In this document: in pieces, positions 36,546 to 48,100 of the stretch
How the letters are laid out: each line of letters starts with the position of its first letter
Position numbering within the stretch: the first letter of the stretch is position 1
NCBI GenBank assembly: GCA_011033025.1
Contig: WFMF01000016.1
Span: 496,001 to 560,000 of the forward strand
Reading direction: 5' to 3'
From: Beroe forskalii
Lineage: Eukaryota > Ctenophora > Nuda > Beroida > Beroidae
DNA: 64,000 bases
Position numbers and translations under genes: made by a program
The notes under the pieces: generated by a model
The model's database searches: none
What the model saw: only the letters and a program-made list of their open reading frames with translations
Told to the model about the DNA's origin: nothing

Positions 36546-37795
36546 CCCCCTTTTTGTTTGGAAGAATCTTCACTTTGGGAAAGGGAAACTTCCCCCTTTC
36601 CCGGGGGAACTCTTTATTCGTTTAAGTCTTTACTTCCCAGGGGGAACGAAACTTTTCACTTCCGAATAGGGAAACTTCCCCTTTAGGAACGAAACTTTCA
36701 TTCCGAAAAAGGGAATTTTTCCCCCTTCCTTGGAAGAATCTTTACCTCCCGGGGTTAAAAACCCACTTCCAATGAAAAATCTTTAAATTCCGGAGAAGAT
36801 CTTCCCCTTCCCCTAAAGAAACTTTTTCAATAAGGAATCTTCCCCCTTCCTATGGCAAGAAACTTAAATTCCCTGGTAAGGAAACTTCCCACTTTCCAGT
36901 GGCAAAATCTTCACTTCCCGGTAGTAAGGGGAAACTTCCCTTTAAGAAACTTAAAATTCCTTTTAAAGGGAAACTTCCCACTTTCCCGTGGCAACAATCT
37001 ACACTTCCTTAAAAAATCTTCCCCCCTTCCCAGGTCAGAAATTTTTTTAAACCCTTCCCCGGGGGGGAATTTACTTCCAGTGGAAGGATCTTCCTTCCGG
37101 GAAGGGAAATTTTTCTTCCCTTTGGAAATCTTCCTTCCTTAGGAATTTTCCCCCTTAGTGGCAACGAATCTTTTAAATTCCCGGGAGTGGGGGAAATTTC
37201 CCCCTTTTTAGTGGAACGAATCTTTAAACCCCAAAAGGAATCTTCCCCCTTCCCCAGTAAGAATCTTTACACTTCCTTTTGTGGAACCCCCTTTGTGGCA
37301 ACGAATCTTTACTTCCCCGTAAAAAATCTTCCCCCTTCCTGTGAAGAAACTTCACTTTTCCGTGGGAAGAATCTTACTTCCTGGAAAAGGGAAACTTTTA
37401 ATTCCCGGGGGGAATCTTCCCATCCCCGGCAAGAATTTCCTTCGAGTAAGGTCTTCCCCTTCTACAACGAATCTTTTCCCCCGGTAGAATCTTCCCAATT
37501 TTTGTAATAAAAATTTTCATTCCCCGGGAATTAATCTCCCACTCTAGTGGGAAGAATCTTTACACTTCCCGATAAGGAATTTCCATTCCCAGTGGCAACG
37601 AATCTTTCACTTCCCTGTAAGGAAACTTTCCCCCTTCCAGTGGGAAGGGGTCTTTAACTTTCCGGAATAAAAACTTCCCCCTTCCCAGTAAGGAATCTTC
37701 CCTTTTATAGAATTTCCCCCTTCCTGTGGAAGGAAACTTTTTCCCCCGGGAAGGGAAACTTCCCCCTTTCCATGGAAGAATCTTTCCTTCCCGGG
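36546..37795. repeat. Corrupted end of the 52-bp satellite
   Basis: GAATCTT, CTTCCC and GGCAACGAA words recur at satellite spacing, but C, G, T and A runs are inflated and bases copy their neighbours, as at 22950-24480. At about 37795 the sequence abruptly becomes normal again. It is either a decayed array edge or poor consensus; the error style favours the latter. Confidence 0.75.
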
Positions 37796-37800
37796 GAAAC

Positions 37801-37930
37801 CAAAAACCGTTGACGGTTGGTCTAGTAACCCCCGCTGGTTTGGATGTGATCAGCCCATTTTGCCTCTTTCAGGTTCCGTTGTCACATCCAAACCCGCGGG
37901 GGTTACTAGACCAACCGTCCAATGGTTTTG
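37801..37930. repeat. Fold-back element with ~49-bp arms
   Basis: Arms 37801-37849 and 37882-37930 are inverted copies (core GGTTGGTCTAGTAACCCCCG) around a 32-bp loop, so the RNA or single strand could fold into a long hairpin. It is probably a MITE or the ends of one. It lies directly at the satellite boundary. Confidence 0.82.
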
Positions 37931-39479
37931 GTGGTGATATCTGACGGATGTATGTAGTTTGAAACCATGTTACTTGCCCAAAGGCAGTTTGGACCCATGT
38001 AACCTGCCCTCACGTAGTCTGAACCCACGTAACTAGTCCACGCAAGCCGAACTCACTTAACTCACCCTGACGAAGTCCAAAAACTGTTATTCTAACTTGG
38101 AATTACTAGAATTGATATATTTCTTAATTTCTACAAATCGTCCACGTGAACTCACGTGCTGAAATAAAGCAACCAGATGTAATTCACGTGCATTAGTCGT
38201 ATTTGAACTCAGTTCAACATAATCAAGTCGAAAATCGCGTGTAATATCAATTTCTTCAAACCTAATTTCTACAAACGTCCACGTAGACTCACGTGCTTCA
38301 CTTGTCCATCGTATATTTCCCATCCCTATTCACTGCGAGACATGGAGAAACCATTATCAGTTCACCATCGTATCACAGAATAGGACTACAGTACAAATTT
38401 TTGTTATAAACATAATTTCAATCAATTTGCAGTTCAATTTTTAGAAGCCTATCACGACAACAATCTTCGACCAATCGCCCTGAAACTCGTTTTATACCTG
38501 AATCACAAGGTCTAAAAGCAGCACATGAAAGTAAAACATAATCCGATGAAAACTCTTTGAGTTGGCGATGTCCAAAGTAGCGCTAAACAATGTTCTTTCG
38601 CGAAATACGCTATTTTAGTGGTTTTACGCGATTTTGATGACGTCATCACAGCACCCAAATAGGCTCAAACCAACTTCCCATATAGCCTATAAGACACTTC
38701 CACCTTAGTACAACATACTTTGACCGGTCTCATCTCAAGATAAGTCACAGTTCTTGACATATCACTCGTTTAAGTTTTGTCCTATAATTTGGAAATCGAT
38801 TTTTCACTGTACCTTAGAAAATCGTGTATATCTCGATGAAAAATCGAGATAGCCCGATGATCCATATGATTTTCTGAAAGCTCTTTAAATTTGCTAAAAA
38901 TCATTCGGAAAAATTAGACAGCTATCTCCTTTTCTTCTTGGTGAAAAATGCGCTTGAAAATGGCCTATATTCGCTAAAAAAGCAAGAAAATTTCGCAAAG
39001 TTGATGACGTCATAGTGACGTGATAATGACGTCACCAGAACTTCTCTTATAGCCTATAACATTTTTCCATCTTAGATGAACAAAACGTGACCTCGATCAT
39101 GGCTCTACCATTTCCCGTTCTTGACATCTCGGCTTTCCAAATTTGCTCCCAATTATCATGATGCTATATATATATCATCTATCACCCTGTGACACTCAAA
39201 TCTCTAACTTATACCCCTGGCCAGTCTTTTTTTACCGCGGGGGGTTACCGCCCTGGCCAGGGCGGGAATCCGTGAAACACATTATTAATCGCGGTTCGCT
39301 ATGTAGTCAATTTTAAAACATAGCAGGCCTTATTTGAGCATGTTGGCACGTGCAATCTTGATTATTTCGTAAGCGCATTGGAGATATGACGCATATTAAT
39401 ATTATCTCTGCTGTAGGTAGGAAGACGCATGCTTGCGAACACGGAACACCTAATTATCCATGTTTGGGAATTTTAAAGC
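37931..39479. other. Non-coding region with diverged repeats and TGACGTCA sites
   Basis: A degenerate ~30-bp motif (GAACCCACGTAACT type) repeats about four times at 37950-38085. Two diverged blocks, about 38560-38775 and 38920-39135, share TGATGACGTCAT, TATAGCCTATAA and GTTCTTGACAT in the same order. Perfect TGACGTCA octamers (the CRE/ATF consensus) occur at 38638, 39005 and 39027. I see no gene. Confidence 0.6.
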
Positions 39480-39745
39480 ATAAAAAATTCCAATCAGATC
39501 AAAATTTACAGAGCAACGCAGTCAAAACAGCATCAAGTTTAAACAGAAATGGACGCGCGCGATATGCAACCAGAGCAACGCGCGCGCCTATATATCGAGA
39601 TATTGATACTGCACGTAGGCGCCCTAAAATTTGTCTACAAAAAGACAAAACAAAAAACGTTCAGCGTACAAAAAAATAATAGTACAGAGAATGGGATTTT
39701 ATAATAGAGACTAGCTGCAGGCCCGTTGGGCCTGCAAATACGCAG
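39480..39745 (-). repeat. Diverged inverted copy of the 20.4-kb dispersed repeat
   Basis: Reverse-complement similarity to 20350-20700 includes ATTCCAATCAGATCAAAA and TTTAAACAGAAATGGA, and it ends in the palindromic GCAGGCCCGTTGGGCCTGC. A 97-codon open frame here is not supported as a gene, because it overlaps the repeat. Confidence 0.68.
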
Positions 39746-42117
39746 CTCAGTCGATGCTGCTAGGCCACACTTAAACACACCCAAATCAGTGTTATGTACT
39801 CCTCCTTACCCAGTATAATAATTTGCTGCTCAACGCAAAAGTACACACATTCGACAGTTCACACTTCACCTGTGATGCGAATCAAAGACCAGAAAACTAT
39901 AGACATTCTGGAACCCTCGTTATAGCTGTAAAATGTAAATGGTGACGGCAAATATAATAGACCTCATTTCGTTAAAAGGTCACGTGCTACTTATTTTATG
40001 TCTTACTGCACCTGTTACGCCCTAGAAGCAGCCTTGTGGTTGTAAATAATAAATTTGTTATAACCCACATATATGCATCACAACGTCATCACTTTATTAT
40101 TTTAGAGTTTGAAAATGTCGTCATCTCGCCTATTTCTACCGTACAGGTGCCCATTGCACAGCATTATAAATTAATGTAGGTGCTATATGACATATGAACG
40201 TGCGTGGTAGCACGTGATCGATCACGAAATGGACATAGAAATAGAAATATATGATAAAGTCTAATTACAAGATCACTGTAATGTCAGACCAAGGTTAATC
40301 AAGTTACATATCAGTGATGGAATCACGTGACTGATCCGATCTAGTATATCGAACCGTCATTATATCAACCTTCCGTGGCTTAAATGCAAGTGTGATAATT
40401 ATCGATATATATCTTTATGGGACATAATGATCACGAACTTTAGTTTCACCGACCTAAAACTTCACAGACATTGGTATTCACGCTTGATTCTGCCACTTCA
40501 AATTTTCAACAAAAATTTGAATTTTTCGCCTCGATTTTTCTCATTTTCTTCCACGATTCGAACACTTGAATTTGAGATTTTTCATTATTTTTCAATGAGA
40601 TATAATTTCACGAATGATTTTATTATTTGTGCGTTTATTGAGACTTCCAGAAAAAATGCGTCTGTACTCGGGAAATTTTTAGAGAAATACTGGACTTTAT
40701 TGTCACGGACCTGAAAATTACGGACATTTATATTCACGCTGAGGTGCTCAGCGTGACTGCAAATTCACAGTTAAAATAACATTCAAAATAACATAAGAAT
40801 CAAATTTGAATAATTTGCGAAAGAGCACTTGAAATCTCTCATAATCATAAAAGCGTTGAATTCAGACGAGGGTCGTCAGACTCGAGTGGGAGGGAGATCT
40901 GAAGTGTTGGCCGGTGATCCTACAATTTAATAACTCATGGCTCGTGTGCAATCCGCATCGATAACACATGACTCCTGCATTCTCTATTCAATCGTCAGCA
41001 AAGACTCAGATAAAAGAAATCGAAATGAAGGAAATTCAGATAAAGATAGCGTTATTTGAGCGTTATATTGACATCCCCATCAGAGGCCTGCCCCCACACT
41101 CCGCAGTTAAATTATCATTTATAATGCAACCATTTATTGAATCTTATTCGATCTCTCCTTTGAGGAACGGAGAGGCTGTAAACAAAATATATATATATAT
41201 GCAGGAACCATAGAATTTAAACGTTATTCTTTGCTGCATAATAATATGTCATATGGTGATTGTATGCAGTGAATTGAGCGGCCAAAACTTCGTTTGATCT
41301 TTTGATGGGGTTCTGTTCATACAAACCTCAATGCAAGTTTTGCAAGAATTAATGCAACAATCATACGTCAAATGTTATTGCTATCAAATTGAATGCTCGA
41401 TTGAGTTTCAGCTAAAAGAACTGTGACAATATTGAATATACACAATTTAATACCTTCCCATTTCTCGCTCGAGCCTTGAGAAGGCACACTCTGACTTAGC
41501 CACTTAGTTAGAGAGAAGGGAGTTAATAAAGCGCCAATAATTTGCAATTTGTTACCAACACACTGACAACTTTGTGGGCACTGGGCTCCTGTTTAAATAA
41601 ATAACGTGGAAACCATTATCGGAATATATATAAATTAAACCCTGCTCGTGAGAAATAGGCGGTCCAACGTCGTCAACTTCCTACATTGTGCTATGATGAT
41701 GACGACATCTTATAACCGCCTATCTTTGCGCAGGCATTTTTGTAACATAACTCGCGACATGAATGATGAAAGTCTCGTGCTAGCGATCATATTTTAGGAG
41801 GGATCCCATTAAATTTGAAGGTTAAAGATCTACTAGATTAATTATTTATCGGGTGAACTGGTAGTTGGTACTTGATTTGTTCCCAAGGAATTATTGGGGG
41901 CTTGTTAAATCAAACCGGGAACTTGATTTCTAGTTTGATCCGGTTGAAATTATGAAAATAGAGTAGACACTATCCACGAGAATGAAAATGAAGTTCAATT
42001 GAAATTTTTGAACTAAAATCCCGGGAATTTTTCACGCAAAAAAGATTAAAGAAATGGAAAGTGATATTCTGTGTTCAATAATTACAAATAAACACTAAAA
42101 ACTCCCCATAATTGCAG
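39746..42117. other. Non-coding region upstream of the first visible cyclase exon
   Basis: This is presumably intron or intergenic DNA of the cyclase gene; its upstream exons are not recognisable here. A block at 40700-40760 (ACGGACATTTATATTCACG) recurs near 49408-49430. A block at about 40816-40900 recurs inverted at about 44003-44060, so the first two visible exons lie between inverted copies. A MITE lies at 41646-41732. Confidence 0.5.
41646..41732. mobile_element. Small hairpin MITE, copy 1
   Basis: It runs from GTGAGAAATAGGCGGT to ACCGCCTATCTTTGCGC, with pairing ends and inner words (CGTCGTCAAC, GATGACGACATC). It closely matches the hairpin at 49541-49643. It is non-coding. Confidence 0.72.
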
Positions 42118-45100
42118 TGATCAGCCTTTACAACGAACAGCTGAAGACAGTACAGAACATCTTGGGTCGGGCAATGCTCAACAACATCGATGATTTCCGA
42201 CGGAACGCTAACATGCTGATAGGGATAACCGTTACTGCCCTTATCTTCATTGCCCTGGTGGAGCCTTTCCTCTTCTGGACAAATATCAGTAAGAATTCCA
42301 GTCTTAAAATCCCTTGTTGATATAATTGAGGACCAAATTGATTCATTTCAAAAACAAACTTGTGTCCTCATTTGAAATATTTCTAGTTTTAGAAAAGCAA
42401 TGTTCCTCACGCACGGTGTAAAAGCTGTTAAGCAGTAGGCATACCTGGAAAATAAGCCATCTTGAAATTGAGAACTTGCCAATGACTTCATTTTGAACCA
42501 TCTATTATAGCTCGTGTGAACAACCAAATCCCTCGCCATTGATTGATTGAACAGCTAACATTTTCTCACCCCATCAAGATTTAAACCTTTTTGGTCCAAA
42601 TCACTCTCAGCAGGTAAAACCTAGCATTCACTCACCCAATCTCCCCTTCAGATAAAACCTACTCTCTGGTGAAAGTGCAGACTAAAAACCACGTGCAACT
42701 AACGAAGTTAACGGAAGTCCTGTGTCGGGAGAAGCAACGGTCAGACGACCTGATTTACAAGCTGGTACCGGCGGACATTGCCAAGAAACTCAAGAATCAC
42801 ATCACTGTTACCCCGGAGATATTTGATTCCGTTTCAGGTGACCGAATTGTTTGTATTTGCCTTTGAACTTAATATTCTTGTTTTTCGAGGTGTTTGTTTA
42901 TCTGTCTATTTGCTTCAATCTTGGCTCCTATACGACCCCCATTATAGGTGTGAATAGATCGCTTTTTGTATATTGAGGAACGTGCCAGATAGGTCCAAGG
43001 TTGCCGGAAGTTTAGGCTTTGTCCCTGGTTATGGGACATAACGCTAAACGCTTTAGTGAGCCATCTGGCTATATACCAATGATATCTACCATTAACCTTA
43101 GACCAAAAAAAAATAAATTAATAAATTTGTTGAACTTGATTGCTTTTAGCATTGACTGAGGGGGACCCCATTGTAAAACACTAAGAATGCAAAAATGGAT
43201 TCAAATCAGATCTACTTCACACTGCTGGTTTACTGCCAGTTTCGAGAATACATCATTGAAAATGATTATATTATTTCTCGTCTTCAGAAAACTCCATTTG
43301 GTGATAAGCACCTACCTCAAATTTGATTGTATAAAGTAGTGTTGTAAAGTTTAAATAAATAAATAAGTTTAAATAAAAAAATTTATTTAAAGAAACTAAT
43401 AGACCCCATCCTGTGTGTGGGACCCGTCCATATTATCGACTATATCATTAAACTTTTGACATCTATCTGCCATAAACCATAGCACTATAGCAAGGACTAT
43501 AGGGAGGTACGGCACTTGACAAGTAGCAACAGCGCCCATCTCTTAGATCTTAAGAGGCGACAAAATCATAATACCTACGTTAACAAATAAATCAAGTCGA
43601 ATTGGTTTGACCCAGTCTAGACTCTACTATAACATAACGTTTCGTGGAAATTAACCTTGTTTCGCAGTAAAGAGAAGGCATTATAGTGTCAACTGTCACC
43701 CTTCCCCTTAAAATTCTCTCTGATGAAGAGAGTCCAAGCGTTTATTAAAAACATCTTCTTAAACTGCAATCCCCTGACCACTGGCTTCTAGAGAAATGAA
43801 CATGAAATTATATAACAAAGAAATCAACATGAAATTATATAACAAAGATATTCCTTCTCACCCATATACTGAACGATTAACAAACGAATGGGAGTGTGAT
43901 ATCGAAAATTATCACACGAGGCGTCAGCCGAGTTTGACAATTTTCGATATCACACGATCCATGAGTTTGTTAATTGTATTATTACCCGACAAAACAGTAA
44001 TCCCTCCCACTCGGGTCTGACGACCCTCGTCTGAATTCAACGTTTTTATAGATTTTGAGTGCTCCTTCATAAAATCAACAATTTATTCAACGATATTCTG
44101 CTCTATTATTCCGCCACTGTACAGTAGTTCTATAAAGGAGTGATATATCGATAATTATCACACTGGAGTTTGAGCCACGGGAGGGTAATAATATTAGCTA
44201 TTAGAATAGCTTGTTGCATCTTAAAAACATCTTCTCAAACTGCAATCCCTTGACCACGGACTTGTTGAGAAATAAACATGAAATTATATATCAAAGAAAT
44301 CAGCATGAAATTATATAACAAAGAAATCAACATGAAATTATATAACAAAGATATTCCTTCCCACCCATATATTAGCCATTAGAATAGCTTATTGTACCTG
44401 TATGTGTCCCCATTCAATAACCAAATCCATTATCAACGAATATATGAAAGTGTCTCCGGTGGCGGTATGATAGTCGTAATACCAATTCTGAATCGTGTTA
44501 TTATGAACGGACATCTTTCTGTATTAAATGCTGAAAGCTCAGTCGACAGAGGCGCGTATAATGCAAAGTCACGTGTCGTATGGATGGTATTATACCCGTG
44601 CAAAGCATGAGTCTACTGACCGCTTCTCGGCGACTGTTCATAAACAGCGTACCACTACCAGGGTACCAGCCCAGGACTTAAAGCTTAATAACAGACCTAT
44701 GCTACAGAACACCTTTTTGCCCGGTTTTGTTATACCGAAGGAAAACCTTTCCTTGCGTTCCGAAAAAGGCGGACTATTATTCAACAAACATTCCTTAAAT
44801 TTCTTTATTATATCCATGAATATTTCCTTGTGTTTCAGTTCTGTACGCTGACATCGTCAACTTCACCCTGATTTCCTCCTACCACTCCGCCACGGAGGTT
44901 GTCAACCTTCTCAACTACCTTTTCTGTCTCATCGACAAACTGACAGATAAATACGAGGCTTTCAAGGTAAATTCACTATATACATTTTTTCTAATTCAAT
45001 TTGAGAAAGGAAAATGTAAATGGAATAATAACATTACTTTGTTAAATGTAATGACTGACCGATAAATACGAGGCTTTCAAGGTAAATTCACTCTATATAA

Positions 45101-48100
45101 CCCTTTTTTAATTATTTTAGAAAGGAAAATGTAAATTAAACAAAATGACTTTGTTGTATATGATATCTGTTATCGCTCTTTTCATATCAAAAACGATATA
45201 AAAACCGTATATGTACTGCAAAACAAGATAAAATAGCGATAAGGAGCACGATATGTTCTGTACGATGTATGTTACATTCTAAATGGTACATTCGGTAGCA
45301 CAAGATAAAGTAACTAAGGAGCACGCAATGTATAAAATACGGTGTATCTTAACAATACTACAGGGCAACACAAGATTAAAGATAACTAATAGATAAGAGG
45401 AACACTACCATGTATACCTAAATGGCGCCACCCAGACGCGCTTGATAACTCCATTTGTGTTTCAATGTTTATTTATCTGGTGTTAGAGATATAACGCAGA
45501 CTTGTGGCGCCGTATATGTATTGTGTATTTCTCCGTTTTATCAATTTCATTTGCATTATTATTTCTGTGTGTCGTCATTATTTCTGTGTGTCGTCATTTT
45601 TATGTGCCAGTGTTCGTTTCTTATTTAAGATCGGGATGAAGATAATGATTATGTCGCAATACTTATACATTTAGCTGACTAGTGGCTATGTGATCGACTG
45701 ATCGTGTTTTCTTTAAGAACAGATTCTACTATCCATACGAGATCCGCATAAAAATGTAGTTATTCGTCATGTCTGATTGGGTGCAGAGTGGTGTCAACGT
45801 CATAGAGTTGGTATGTGAACGTAACGCTATTCGTCATGTCCGATTGGGTACAGAGTGGTGTCAACGTCATAGAGTTGGTATGTGCACGTAACGCTATTCG
45901 TCATGCTTGATTGGGTGCTGAGTGGTGTCAACGTCATTGAGTTGGTATGTGGAATGTGCATACGTTGCTGTTCGTCACCGATGACTGAGTGGTGTCAGCC
46001 GGCATATATAAAGACCTGTGTTGCAATTCTCGTCATTATTTCTTTTAATTTTCTTGTCTAAGTTGCCTTGCTATCTTGTCTTGTTTTGCTTAATTTGTTG
46101 TTAATGAAGTACCGCCGTAAATAAGGTACCGTCGTAAATAAGGTACTGTCGTAAGAAAGGTAACGTTGTAAATAAGGTACCGTTGTTAACGAGGTACTGT
46201 TGTAAACGAGGTACCGTTGTTAACGAGGTACCGTTGTTAACGAGGCACCTTTGTTAAAAAGGTACCGTTGTTAACAAGGTACCGTTGTTAACAAGGTACC
46301 GTTGTTAACAAGGTACCGTTGTTAACAAGGTACCGTTGTTAACAAGGTACCGTTGTTAACAAGGTACCGTTGTTAACAAAGGTACCGTTGTTAACAAGGT
46401 ACCGTTGTTAACAAGGTACCGTTGTTAAAAAGGTACCGTTGTTAACAAGGTATCGTTGTTAACATGGTACCGTTGTTAACAAGGTACCGTTGTTAACAAG
46501 GTACCGTTGTTAACAAGGTACCGTTGTTAACGACTAACGTGGTACCGTTGTTAACAAGGTACCGTTGTTAACAAGGTACCGTTGTTAACAAGGTACCGTT
46601 GTTAACGACTAACGTGGTACCGTTGTTAACAAGGTACCGTTGTTAACAAGGTACCGTTGTTAACAAGGTACCGTTGTTAACAAGGTACCGTTGTTAACAA
46701 GGTACCGTTGTTAACAAGGTATCGTTGTTAATAAGGTACCGTTGTTAACAAGGTACCGTTGTTAACGACTAACGTGGTACCGTTGTTAGCAAGCGCAAGG
46801 TACCGCTGTTAACAAGGAACCGTTGTTAACGAAATACCGTTGTTAAAACGGCACCTTTTTAACCACGGTACCTTGTTAACAACAAAGGGTACCTTGTTAA
46901 CCACGGTACCTTGTTAACAACGGTACCTCGTTACCCACGGTACCTTGTTAACAAGATACCGTTGTTAACGAGATACCGTTGTTAACAAGGTACCGTTGTT
47001 AACGAGATACCGTTATTAACAAGGTACTGTTGTGAACAAGGTACCGTGGTTAAAAAGGTGCCGTTTTAACAACGGTATTTCGTTAACAACGGTACCTTGT
47101 TAACAGCGGTACCTTGCTAACAACGGTACCACGTTGGTCGTTAACAAGGTACTGTTGTTTTAATTGGAGTAAGTGCACGAGTATGCGGGTGCAATTACGA
47201 TGGTAATTTCAACACCCAGGTGCACATTATCACTGTTGGGTGTTAAGCAGTTCATTAGTTTTGATCTCAGATTGAACAGCTGTACTCTGAATTTTAAAAG
47301 GTAATACATTACAGGTGCGATGCCCTATATGAAATAAAGATTTGTGAAGATTATTGCAACTATTTGATCCAGGTGTTAGGCTAGGAATAAATGAGAGTAA
47401 GACTGATTTTTCTCATTTAGGATCCATTTTAAACATTTTCTGATGGCAGTGGGAGCCCTTGGTCCCCAAACAGGAGAGCAGTTTTGGAATTGGCTTCTAA
47501 CCAAACATATACTATGAAGTTCTTTTGCGCTGTAAATCACTTACAAAATAGAAAGTACGCTTCCATATTCCAAGTTTTACTGAAGTATCGGATAATTGAA
47601 TGGATAATTTTCTTTATTCTCTCTTTAGCTCAGTGAAGTGAAACGAACTTTTTCTGAAATTCAATTAATTTCTTCAAAACCAACAACGTCATCAGGAAAT
47701 CAGACAATGATATAGAATTAACTTTATTAAAGTAATACGAAAAATCATAAAACTTGGAAATTCAAAAATTTGAAAATTCTAAAATCAAGAATCAAAAAAT
47801 TAGATAAATAAAGATGAAATAGATATCAGATAAAAAATAAATATATATATTTCAAGTTGTTGGCTGGCACTTGGCTTTAGTCATGGCCGTCAGAAAAATA
47901 AAATTTTCGGAGAGGGACATTTAAGCGCTGGCCGTAGCTAGAGAAAACGAGCGCAATTCTTGTAGTTGTTAGATAGAAGAAGAGTATGGATTACATAATA
48001 TTAAATTATCATTCAAAATAAGATTTGAAAATTTGAAACGATCCATCGTTATATTTCCAGTATCTAAGAAGCTGTTAACGATAAAGAAAGGATGAGAAAG

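Noticed and set aside
36852-37507. Open frames of about 100 codons
   Set aside because: They lie in corrupted satellite sequence, where bases are unreliable.
33140-37800. CRISPR-like appearance of the regular array
   Set aside because: The units abut without unique spacers, and the context is animal DNA. It is a satellite.
39386-39679. 97-codon basic open frame
   Set aside because: It overlaps a diverged inverted copy of a dispersed repeat. No motif, no splice context.
44528-44851. 107-codon frame ending near the third cyclase exon
   Set aside because: It is in the wrong phase for the exon and lies within intron; no family match.
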